Origin: Actinocorallia populi
GTDB lineage: Bacteria > Actinomycetota > Actinomycetes > Streptosporangiales > Streptosporangiaceae
Reading direction: 5' to 3'
DNA length: 64,000 nt
Assembly (NCBI RefSeq): GCF_002995495.1
Contig: NZ_PVZV01000013.1
Location: forward strand, 1 to 64,000
Positions 28,160-35,832 of the stretch are shown piece by piece. Position numbers and translations under genes: made by a program. Every line of letters starts with the position of its first letter. The first letter of the stretch is position 1. The notes under the pieces were generated by a model. The model was not told where the DNA came from. It ran no database searches and saw only the letters and a program-made list of their open reading frames with translations.

Positions 28160-29423
28160 GGACCACCTCCAGGTCGCCGAGCCGGCCCTTGACGTGCAGC
28201 TCCAGCACCGGGGGGTTGGCGCCGACGCCGGGGAGCGTGCGCTCGACCCTGGCCCTGGGCCCGCTGGTGATCCGCTTGTCGACGGTGACGTCGCCGAGCC
28301 CCGTCGAGACGCGCAGCTCCACCTGGGCGAGGGCGGGCAGCACCACGCGCAGGCCGCCGATGCCGACCTCGGCAAAGACGCGGTAGCGCCCGCCGTCCTG
28401 CAGCGGCAGCGCGGTGAGGTCGAGCACGCCCAGGCCCGCGACGATCCGGTAGGGCTGGGTGGCGTTGGGGTCCACGGGACGCCAGGACACGTCGCCGAAG
28501 CGGGCGCCGTCCCGCACGTCGGCGGCGGTGCCGCTGCCGATCAGCGCCACCGACAGCAGCGCCCCGACCGCGACCAGCCCGCCGGTCCCGCCGGCCCAGG
28601 TCCCGGCGACGAGGCCGAGCGCCACGACGGCCAGCGCGGTGGCGAGCGCCACCTGCATGGACGCGATCTCGGGCAGGCCGGAGGTGAAGGCGAGCGAGGA
28701 CGCCCCCGCCGCCGAGGCCGCGAGCAGGGTGACCCCGGCGAGCACCGGGGGCCGCTTCCCGGTGCGTTCGACGCACCCTCCGGCGGGCGCGGGCCGCGTC
28801 TTGTCCGCGGGGCCGAGCAGGTCGGTGGCGCCCGAGGGCTCCGCGGGAGCGGAGGGCACGCGGGCCTCCTTCGCGGCGGGGCCCGGCTGGAACGGCCGGA
28901 GCGTGGCCAGGTCGATCCATCCGGCCTGGAGGTCCTGCGGCGGGACGGCGGCAGGGGGCGCCTGCCGGGCCTGCACGGCGGGCAGCGGCTCCCCCCGCAG
29001 CCGGTCGGGCAGGGTGCGGACCGCCGCGACGAGGTCGACGCCCCGGGCCTGGGCGGTCAACGCGATCAGCAGGACGATCGCCAGGGAGGCCAGGGCGTCC
29101 CCGCCGAGGCCGTTGATCAGGCCGCGGCCGGTGAGGCTGAGCAGGACTCCCGCGCAGAGCAGGACCCCGAGCAGGGTCAGCGCGGTCGCTCCGGTGAACA
29201 GCCTTCCCGTCATGCGTTCCAGCGGGGCGGGCTCGTCGCCCTCCGCGGGCATGAGCAGCAGCGCCACGCCGTACAGTGGCAGGGCGAACCAGGACGCGAA
29301 CACCAGCAGCGCGAAGCCGACCCGGAAGACCAGCGGGTCGATCCCGGTGTAGCGGCCGAGCCCGGCGCACACTCCGCCGAGGATGCGTCCTTCCCGGGCT
29401 CGGGACAACCTGTCGGGGGTCAT
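28146..29423 (-). CDS. PspC-domain multi-pass membrane protein
   Basis: This 425-residue protein begins with a PspC domain (RLSRAREGRILGGVCAGLGR, then a hydrophobic PLYGVALLLMP helix). Further membrane helices follow at about 85-125, then a proline-rich cytoplasmic or outer linker, and more helices at about 225-295. The C-terminal part is beta-rich (GLGVLDLTALPLQDGGRYRV) and resembles the wall-active or LiaF-type sensing domain. PspC proteins respond to envelope stress. ATG 29423 overlaps a perfect inverted repeat. It is divergent from the PspC-domain histidine kinase, with which it probably forms one envelope-stress circuit. Confidence 0.85.
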   Translation of the reverse strand: MTPDRLSRAREGRILGGVCAGLGRYTGIDPLVFRVGFALLVFASWFALPLYGVALLLMPAEGDEPAPLERMTGRLFTGATALTLLGVLLCAGVLLSLTGRGLINGLGGDALASLAIVLLIALTAQARGVDLVAAVRTLPDRLRGEPLPAVQARQAPPAAVPPQDLQAGWIDLATLRPFQPGPAAKEARVPSAPAEPSGATDLLGPADKTRPAPAGGCVERTGKRPPVLAGVTLLAASAAGASSLAFTSGLPEIASMQVALATALAVVALGLVAGTWAGGTGGLVAVGALLSVALIGSGTAADVRDGARFGDVSWRPVDPNATQPYRIVAGLGVLDLTALPLQDGGRYRVFAEVGIGGLRVVLPALAQVELRVSTGLGDVTVDKRITSGPRARVERTLPGVGANPPVLELHVKGRLGDLEVVRGQA

Positions 29424-29442
29424 GCGTCCATGCTCACGCATG
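29421..29442. promoter_or_regulatory. CATGCGT-N8-ACGCATG inverted repeat at the PspC gene start
   Basis: Seven-base perfect arms separated by eight bases; the left arm contains the ATG of the minus-strand gene. A bound dimer would block both promoter and translation start. The adjacent response regulator is the natural candidate. Confidence 0.4.
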
Positions 29443-29467
29443 CCGGGCCTCCGCGGTATCCGGGGTC

Positions 29468-29486
29468 ACCCTGAGGCGACCCTGAG
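29468..29486. promoter_or_regulatory. tandem ACCCTGAG direct repeat, 11-bp period
   Basis: ACCCTGAG occurs at 29468-29475 and again at 29479-29486, one helical turn apart, between the two divergent PspC-domain genes. Direct repeats with this spacing are typical response-regulator sites. Which protein binds is inferred. Confidence 0.4.
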
Positions 29487-29544
29487 AGCGGGATCGGGGG
29501 CGGTCCCGGATGCGGGTACACGCGAGGGATGTGACGATCTGAGC

Positions 29545-30684
29545 ATGACCTCCAACGGCATCGCCAGGCTCGACCGGGCCAAGGACGGCCGGCTGGTGGC
29601 CGGAGTCTGCGCCGGGCTGGCCGGGCACCTGGGGCTGGAGCCCCTGGCGGTGCGGCTGGCGTTCGTGGCGCTGCTGGCCGCCGGACCCTACGGCTACGCG
29701 GCCTATATCGCCTTCTGGCTGCTGCTCCCCGAGCGCGACGAGCCGAAGGGCCGCCGCGACCTGCTGCAGCTGGTGGTGTACGCCCTGCTGGCGGCCGGGC
29801 TGAGCGTGGTGACCGGGGTGTCGGGGGTGGCCCAGCTGGCCCTGTGGCCGGCGCTGGTGATCGGGGTGGGCGCGGCGCTGCTGTGGCAGCAGACCGACCG
29901 CCGCCAGCGGGAGCGCTGGAGCACCCTGACGCGGGGCATGTGGTGGCGCGGCCTGCTGGGCATGCTGCTGGTGGTCAGCGGGATCGGCGGGTTCTTCGTG
30001 CAGAAGGTCAGCCCGCAGCAGATCCCGCAGGTGCTGCTGGCCACCGCGATCATCCTCACCGGGGTGACGGTGATCCTCACCCCGTGGCTGGTGAAGCTCT
30101 GGCAGGAGCTGGACGCCGAGCGGGCCGAGCGGGTCAGGTCGCAGGAGCGGGCCGAGGTGGCCGCCCACATCCACGACTCGGTGCTGCACACCCTCACGCT
30201 GATCCAGCGCCGCGCGCACGATCCCAAGGAGGTGGCGCGGCTGGCCCGGTCCCAGGAGCGGGAGCTGCGGGCCTGGCTGTACCAGCCCAAGTCGGACTCC
30301 TCGCAGTTGTTCGCCGCGGCGGTCAAGGAGGTCTCGGCGGAGGTGGAGGACACCCACGGCGTGCCGGTCGAGGTGGTCTGCGTCGGCGACTGCCCGCTGG
30401 ACGAACGGGTCAGCGCGATGGTCCAGGCGGCGCGGGAGGCGCTGGTGAACGCGGCGAAGTACTCCGAGGCCCCGGCCATCTCGGTGTACGCCGAGGTCAC
30501 GCAGGAGGGGCTGGAGGTCTTCGTGCGGGACCGCGGCAAGGGTTTCGATCTGGACGGGATCCCGGCCGACCGGATGGGTGTGCGAGGGTCGATCATTGGA
30601 CGTATGGAACGGCACGGCGGCACCGCGCGGGTGCGCAGCGCACCGGGCGAGGGCACCGAGATCAGGCTGGAGCTGAAGAAGTGA
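29545..30684 (+). CDS. PspC-domain sensor histidine kinase
   Basis: This 379-residue kinase starts with a PspC domain (RLDRAKDGRLVAGVCAGLAG), followed by about five membrane helices to residue 185. The HisKA_3-like dimerisation helix has the phospho-acceptor His210 in AAHIHDSVLHTL, and the ATPase has an N-box (AAREALVNAAKYS) and a G-box (VRDRGKGFD). No extracellular domain is seen, so the PspC/membrane part is the likely sensor. ATG 29545 is used. The stop overlaps the response regulator start by four bases. Kinases with N-terminal PspC and LuxR-type partners are known in actinobacteria for envelope and antibiotic stress. Confidence 0.92.
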   Translation: MTSNGIARLDRAKDGRLVAGVCAGLAGHLGLEPLAVRLAFVALLAAGPYGYAAYIAFWLLLPERDEPKGRRDLLQLVVYALLAAGLSVVTGVSGVAQLALWPALVIGVGAALLWQQTDRRQRERWSTLTRGMWWRGLLGMLLVVSGIGGFFVQKVSPQQIPQVLLATAIILTGVTVILTPWLVKLWQELDAERAERVRSQERAEVAAHIHDSVLHTLTLIQRRAHDPKEVARLARSQERELRAWLYQPKSDSSQLFAAAVKEVSAEVEDTHGVPVEVVCVGDCPLDERVSAMVQAAREALVNAAKYSEAPAISVYAEVTQEGLEVFVRDRGKGFDLDGIPADRMGVRGSIIGRMERHGGTARVRSAPGEGTEIRLELKK

Positions 30685-31307
30685 CACGGGTCGTGCTGGT
30701 CGATGACCACCAGATGTTCCGCACCGGGGTCAAGGCCGAGCTGGGGCCGCAGATCGAGGTGGTGGGGGAGGCCGCCGACGTCGACGAGGCGGTCGCGGTG
30801 ATCGGCGAGACCCGGCCCGAGGTGGTGCTGCTGGACGTGCACCTGCCGGGCGGCGGGGGAGTGGAGGTGCTGCGGCGGGTGCTGCCCTCGCCGACCCGGT
30901 TCCTGGCGCTGTCGGTGTCGGACGCCGCCGAGGACGTGATCGGGGTGGTGCGGGGCGGGGCCCGCGGCTACGTCACCAAGACGATCTCGGGCCCGGAGCT
31001 GACGGACGCGATCGGCCGGGTGGCCGAGGGCGACGCGGTGTTCTCGCCGCGGCTGGCCGGTTTCGTGCTGGACGCGTTCAGCGCGACGGCCGCGCCGGTG
31101 GCCGATCCGGAGCTCGACCAGCTCACCGCCCGGGAGCGGGAGGTGTTGCGGCTCATCGCCCGCGGGTACGCCTACAAGGAGATCGCCAAGGAGCTGTTCA
31201 TCTCGGTGAAGACGGTCGAGACGCATGTGAGCAGCGTCCTGCGCAAGCTCCAGCTGTCCAACCGGCACGAGCTGAGCCGGTGGGCGGCGGCGCGGCGATT
31301 GGTCTGA
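30681..31307 (+). CDS. NarL/LuxR-family response regulator
   Basis: This 208-residue regulator has a receiver domain (VVLVDDHQMFRTG; phospho-acceptor Asp52 in VVLLDVHLP; conserved Ser and Lys in ALSVSDAA and YVTKTI) and a C-terminal LuxR helix-turn-helix (LTAREREVLRLIARGYAYKE, then ELFISVKTVETHVSSVLRKL). GTG 30681 overlaps the kinase stop in GTGA, so kinase and regulator are made together. The likely targets include the divergent PspC gene, whose promoter region carries an inverted and a direct repeat. Confidence 0.95.
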   Translation: MTRVVLVDDHQMFRTGVKAELGPQIEVVGEAADVDEAVAVIGETRPEVVLLDVHLPGGGGVEVLRRVLPSPTRFLALSVSDAAEDVIGVVRGGARGYVTKTISGPELTDAIGRVAEGDAVFSPRLAGFVLDAFSATAAPVADPELDQLTAREREVLRLIARGYAYKEIAKELFISVKTVETHVSSVLRKLQLSNRHELSRWAAARRLV

Positions 31308-31408
31308 AACTTGAACTTTCAGCGAACATTTCCGGGAAGATCGGCATCATATGTAAAACTGCCTCGTTCAATGGTTATGGATTTGTTGTCAACGGTAAGT
31401 TCTCGAGG

Positions 31409-32800
31409 ATGAAGCGCACACTCCTGATCACGCTGGCCGCCGCGGCGGTGTGGGGAACAGCGCACTGGCGCACCGGCCGCCGCGTGACGGGCGCGCTTCT
31501 GCTGACCCTCGAACTGGCGCTGCTGACGGGCGCGGTGCTGCTGGCCTGGCCGCTGCGCGAGGAGCTCGCCTCCTGGCTGGTGCAGCCGGTCTGGCTGGAC
31601 GCGCTGACCGCCGCCCTGATCCTGGCGGGCATGGTCTGGTGCGCCGTGATCATCCGCTCCTACCAGCTGGTCGCCGAGGGCGGGCGCTGGGCCGTCGCCG
31701 GGGTCGTCGTGCTGTGCGCGCTGGTGGTCGCGCCGCTGGCCTACGGCGTGGAGCTGGTGCGGGTCTCCAAGAACCTCGTGACCGACGTGTTCGCCGAGAA
31801 CGGCGAGGACGGCGACGAGCCCTTCGGCGGCCGGGACAGGGTGAACGTGCTGCTGCTGGGCGCGGACGCCGGCCCCAACCGGTTCGGGGTGCGCACCGAC
31901 AGCATGACGGTGGCCAGCATCGACGTCCGCCGCGGCGCGACGACGCTCTTCAGCCTGCCCCGCAACCTGGAGCACGTCCCCATGCCCACCGCGGCGTCCC
32001 GCCTGGCCTTCCCCGACGGGTTCACCGGTGCGGGCGACGCCACCACGCCGGGCCTGCTCAACGAGGTGTTCCAGTGGGCCGAGGACCACCCCGAGATCGT
32101 GCCCGGGGTGCGTGACGGCCAGCGCGGGCCGCTCCTGCTGAAGCAGACCGTGGGCGGTGTCCTCGGCCTGCGCGTCGACTACTACATCATGGTCGACATG
32201 AAGGGCTTCGCCGAGCTCGTCGACGCCGTCGGCGGCATCCGGATGAACGTGCCCGAGGAACTGGTCTACGGCAGGAACAGCGAGGGACGGATCCCGGCCG
32301 GAGTGCAGGACCTCAGCGGCGAGCAGGCGCTGTGGTTCGGGCGCACCCGCACCAACAGCGACGACTACCACCGCATGTCGCGGCAGAAGTGCCTGCTGTA
32401 CGCCCTGTCCCAGCAGGCCGAGCCGACCACCCTGCTGACCCGCTTCCACAAGATCGCCAGCGCGACGAAGCGGGCGGTCTCCACCGACCTGCCGCAGAAC
32501 GTGCTGCCCGAGGTGATGGACCTCTCGCGGCGGATCAAGGGCTCGGACATCAAGAGCATCCAGTTCGTCCCGCCGCTGATCAGCACCGCCGACCCGGACT
32601 GGAACCTGATCAAGGAGCGTGTCGTCGCCGCGCTCGCCCGCCCGGCCAGGGCGAAGCCGGCCCCGGTGACCACCCCCGCGACGGAGCCCGTGAGGGCCCC
32701 GGAGACGCGGCAGGCCGCGGCCACCGCCACGCCCACCGCCTCGCCGGGCACGGTGCCCGCGGACGAGCAGCCGGACTCGCTGGCCGAGACCTGCGGCTGA
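31409..32800 (+). CDS. LytR-CpsA-Psr (LCP) family cell-wall glycopolymer ligase
   Basis: This 463-residue protein has several N-terminal membrane helices (about residues 20-115) and an external LCP domain from about 135: VNVLLLGADAG, VRTDSMTVASID, FSLPRNLEH and the C-terminal ALWFGRTRTNSDDYHRMSRQ with the catalytic arginines. LCP proteins transfer wall polymers from lipid carriers to peptidoglycan. A Thr/Ala/Pro-rich tail ends with a cysteine (LAETCG). The start ATG 31409 is preceded immediately by GAGG, an unusually short spacing, and the leader is AT-rich compared with its surroundings. The large glycosyltransferase at 22771 could supply a substrate. Confidence 0.9.
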   Translation: MKRTLLITLAAAAVWGTAHWRTGRRVTGALLLTLELALLTGAVLLAWPLREELASWLVQPVWLDALTAALILAGMVWCAVIIRSYQLVAEGGRWAVAGVVVLCALVVAPLAYGVELVRVSKNLVTDVFAENGEDGDEPFGGRDRVNVLLLGADAGPNRFGVRTDSMTVASIDVRRGATTLFSLPRNLEHVPMPTAASRLAFPDGFTGAGDATTPGLLNEVFQWAEDHPEIVPGVRDGQRGPLLLKQTVGGVLGLRVDYYIMVDMKGFAELVDAVGGIRMNVPEELVYGRNSEGRIPAGVQDLSGEQALWFGRTRTNSDDYHRMSRQKCLLYALSQQAEPTTLLTRFHKIASATKRAVSTDLPQNVLPEVMDLSRRIKGSDIKSIQFVPPLISTADPDWNLIKERVVAALARPARAKPAPVTTPATEPVRAPETRQAAATATPTASPGTVPADEQPDSLAETCG

Positions 32801-32822
32801 GGCCCGCGCGGAGCGGGCCTCA
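32798..32822. terminator. bidirectional hairpin between the LCP gene and pcrA
   Basis: A perfect 10-bp stem (TGAGGCCCGC with GCGGGCCTCA) and a five-base loop begin within the LCP stop codon and end six bases before the pcrA stop. It can end both convergent transcripts. Confidence 0.7.
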
Positions 32823-32827
32823 GCGGC

Positions 32828-35074
32828 TCACAACTTCTCGACGGGGGCGTAGCGCAGGACCAGCCGCTTGACGCCGTAGTCGCCGCCGAAGTCGATGGAG
32901 GCGGCCGCCTTGTCCGCGGTGCCGTCGACGGCCACCACGGTGCCGAGCCCGAACGAGTCGTGGGTGACGCGGTCGCCGGGGGCCAGGGACGGCGCGGGAC
33001 GGCCGCCCGCCGGGCGCGCCGCGCGGCCCGCCGACGGGGACAGCGAGGGGGCCGCGCCGCGCGGGGCGGCCACCCGCTCCCAGACGACCAGCGGGTCGGG
33101 GATCTCCGCCAGGAAGCGGGACGGCGGGTTCATCTGGGGCGCGCCCCAGGAGCTGCGCATCACGGCACGGGAGACGTGCAGGCGTTCGCGGGCGCGGGTG
33201 ATGCCCACGTAGGCCAGGCGGCGCTCCTCCTCCAGCTCCTTGGGGTTGCCCAGGGCGCGCAGGTGCGGGAACACCCCGTCCTCCAGGCCGGTGAGGAAGA
33301 CGACGGGGAACTCCAGGCCCTTGGCGGTGTGCAGGGTCATCAGGGTGACCAGGCCCTCGCCGTCGTCGGGGATCTGGTCGGCGTCGGCGACCAGGGACAC
33401 CCGCTCCAGGAAGGCGGTCAGCTGGTCGGGCGGGACGGCGTCGCCGGGCTCGGGCTCCTCCTCGGCGCGGGCCGCGGCGAGGTCCTCGAACTCGCGGGCG
33501 ACGTTCTCCAGCTCCTGGAGGTTCTCGACCCGCGTCTCGTCCTGCGGGTCCTTGGAGGCCTGGAGCTCGGCCAGGTACCCCGACCGCTCCAGCACCGCCT
33601 GGACGATCTCCGCGGGCCCGTGGGCGGGCACCATGGCGCGCAGCTCGTCCAGCAGGGCGACGAAGTCGTTGATCGACTTGAGCGACCGGGCGGCCAGGCC
33701 CGGCACCGCCGGCGCCGCGCGCAGCGCCTGCCAGAACGAGATCCGCTCGCGGGCGGCGTGGGCCTCCACGCAGGCCTCGGCGCGGTCGCCGATGCCGCGT
33801 TTGGGCACGTTCAGGACGCGGCGCAGCGAGACGGTGTCCTCGGGGTTGGCCAGCACCCGCAGGTAGGCCAGCAGGTCGCGGATCTCCTTGCGCTCGTAGA
33901 AGCGCACGCCGCCGACGACCCGGTAGGGCAGGCCGACGCGGATGAAGACCTCCTCGAAGACCCGGGACTGGGCGTTGGTGCGGTAGAAGACCGCGACGTC
34001 ACCGGGCCTGACCTGGGCGGAGTCGGCGAGCCTGTCGATCTCGGCGGCCACGAAGGCCGCCTCGTCGTGCTCGTTGTCGGCCACATAGCCGGTGATCTTG
34101 GCGCCCTCGCCCTGGTCGGACCACAGGCGCTTGGGCTTGCGGTCGCCGTTGCGCTCGATCACCGCGTTGGCCGCCGACAGGATCGTCTGGGTGGAGCGGT
34201 AGTTCTGCTCCAGCAGGATCGTGACGGCCTCGGGGTAGTCCCGCTCGAACTCCAGGATGTTGCGGATCGTGGCGCCCCGGAAGGCGTAGATCGACTGGTC
34301 GGCGTCGCCGACCACGCACAGCTCGGCCGCGCCCAGGCCCTCCACCGGCATGGTCAGCTCGCGGACCAGCTCGTACTGCGCGTGGTTGGTGTCCTGGTAC
34401 TCGTCGACCATGACGTGCCGGAAGCGCCGCCGGTAGTGCTCGGCGACGTCCGGGAACATCTGCAGGACGTGGACCGTGGTCATGATCAGGTCGTCGAAGT
34501 CCATCGCGCCGGCCTGCTGGAGCCGGGCCTGGTACATCTCGTAGGCCTCGGCGAGCACCTGGTCCAGGTGGGTGGTGGCGCGGGTCTTGAACGTCTCGTA
34601 GTCGATGAGCTCGTTCTTGAGGTTGGAGACCTGGGCGGAGAACGACTTGGGCGGGTAGCGCTTGGGGTCGAGGTCCAGCTCGCGGCAGACCAGCGCCATC
34701 AGCCGCTGGGAGTCGGCCTGGTCGTAGATCGAGAAGGAGGAGGGGAAGCCCAGCCGGTGCGCCTCGCGGCGCAGGATGCGCACGCAGGCGGAGTGGAAGG
34801 TCATCACCCACATGGCGCGCGAACGCGGCCCGACCAGGGAGTCGACGCGTTCCTTCATCTCCCCGGCGGCCTTGTTGGTGAAGGTGATCGCGAGGATCTC
34901 GCCGGGATGCACGCCCCGCTCCGACAGCAGGTAGGCGATCCGGTGGGTGAGCACCCTGGTCTTGCCGGACCCGGCTCCGGCCACGATGAGCAGCGGCCCG
35001 CCGGAGTGGGTCACGGCGGCGCGCTGCTGCGGGTTGAGGCCGTCCAGGAGAGGGTGTGAGGTTGCAGTCGACAT
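32828..35074 (-). CDS. pcrA: ATP-dependent 3'-5' DNA helicase PcrA/UvrD
   Basis: This 748-residue superfamily 1A helicase of excision repair and replication restart has all motifs in order: Q-motif LNPQQRAAV, Walker A AGAGSGKT at residues 32-39, TFTNKAAGEMKER, Walker B VDEYQDTN, GDADQSIYAFRGA, QNYRST, and motif VI AYVGITRARERL. The C-terminal Tudor-like fold (GDRVTHDSFGLGTVVAV) that binds RNA polymerase in PcrA proteins is present. The length is normal for actinobacteria. It is divergent from the START-like gene and convergent with the LCP gene. Confidence 0.96.
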   Translation of the reverse strand: MSTATSHPLLDGLNPQQRAAVTHSGGPLLIVAGAGSGKTRVLTHRIAYLLSERGVHPGEILAITFTNKAAGEMKERVDSLVGPRSRAMWVMTFHSACVRILRREAHRLGFPSSFSIYDQADSQRLMALVCRELDLDPKRYPPKSFSAQVSNLKNELIDYETFKTRATTHLDQVLAEAYEMYQARLQQAGAMDFDDLIMTTVHVLQMFPDVAEHYRRRFRHVMVDEYQDTNHAQYELVRELTMPVEGLGAAELCVVGDADQSIYAFRGATIRNILEFERDYPEAVTILLEQNYRSTQTILSAANAVIERNGDRKPKRLWSDQGEGAKITGYVADNEHDEAAFVAAEIDRLADSAQVRPGDVAVFYRTNAQSRVFEEVFIRVGLPYRVVGGVRFYERKEIRDLLAYLRVLANPEDTVSLRRVLNVPKRGIGDRAEACVEAHAARERISFWQALRAAPAVPGLAARSLKSINDFVALLDELRAMVPAHGPAEIVQAVLERSGYLAELQASKDPQDETRVENLQELENVAREFEDLAAARAEEEPEPGDAVPPDQLTAFLERVSLVADADQIPDDGEGLVTLMTLHTAKGLEFPVVFLTGLEDGVFPHLRALGNPKELEEERRLAYVGITRARERLHVSRAVMRSSWGAPQMNPPSRFLAEIPDPLVVWERVAAPRGAAPSLSPSAGRAARPAGGRPAPSLAPGDRVTHDSFGLGTVVAVDGTADKAAASIDFGGDYGVKRLVLRYAPVEKL

Positions 35075-35114
35075 CGTCCATCGAGTCTACGGGGGCGCGC
35101 CGACACAAGCCCCC

Positions 35115-35144
35115 TTGTCGCGGGAGTAAGCGGCACCTTACAGT
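35115..35144 (+). promoter_or_regulatory. promoter giving a leaderless transcript
   Basis: TTGTCG at 35115-35120, an 18-base spacer and TACAGT at 35139-35144 form a sigma-70-type promoter whose -10 box ends just six bases before the ATG at 35151. Transcription would start at or next to the initiation codon, in agreement with the absence of a ribosome site. Confidence 0.6.
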
Positions 35145-35150
35145 CGGCGC

Positions 35151-35597
35151 ATGACCCGTACCGCGTCCGCCTCCGCAGTCACCACGGCCTCCCCTGAACA
35201 GGTGTTCCGTCATCTGGCCGAGGCCGGGGCCTGGCCCGTCTGGATGCGCGTCCCGACGCGCTCGCGCCGGGCCCGGTCCGGCGCCCCCGATCCCGACGGC
35301 GTGGGCGCGGTCCGCGCGATCTTCCCCATGCGCGAGCGGGTGGTGGCCTACGAGCCGCCGGCCCACTACGCCTACGTGATGGAGACCCCCATGCCGATCA
35401 GGGACTACCGGGCGGACGTCCGGCTCACCCCGCTCGACGGGGGCGGCACCCGTATCGACTGGGAGGCCAGGGGCGGCGCCGTCGTCCCCGGCACCGGCGC
35501 CCTGGTCGGCCGCACGCTCGGCCTCCTCACCCGGTGGCTGTCCGGCTCCCTGGCCGAGCACGCCTCGGCCTGCGGCGGGAAGTGCCCGGTGCGCTGA
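35151..35597 (+). CDS. SRPBCC (START-like) family protein
   Basis: This 148-residue protein has the polyketide-cyclase/START-like fold: an N-terminal TASPEQVFRHLAEAGAWPVWM, a central beta-sheet (ERVVAYEPPAHYAYVM) and a long C-terminal helix (LTRWLSGSLAEHA). The cavity of such proteins binds hydrophobic ligands; the ligand is unknown. It is monocistronic and divergent from pcrA by 76 bases. Start ATG 35151 lies six bases after a TACAGT -10 box, so the message is probably leaderless. Confidence 0.82.
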   Translation: MTRTASASAVTTASPEQVFRHLAEAGAWPVWMRVPTRSRRARSGAPDPDGVGAVRAIFPMRERVVAYEPPAHYAYVMETPMPIRDYRADVRLTPLDGGGTRIDWEARGGAVVPGTGALVGRTLGLLTRWLSGSLAEHASACGGKCPVR

Positions 35598-35832
35598 CCG
35601 CCGGGTCCCGCGCCGCGCGGCGTCCGGGCGACAGCCGAGACGGCCCGAAGGTTGCCTGTCACGGGCCTGTGTGACTTATGTCCGACTGTGGACAAAAGTT
35701 CGGTGGAAAACTTCGGAAGCCGGAATAGTGGCTGCTCAACGTGTCGATGACCGGCTGCTCCACGCCCAGTCGACCCGGGGTCAGCCCCGGGCCGGGCGGT
35801 CGGGCGGACCGGGATGCCCCGGAGGAGGAGCC

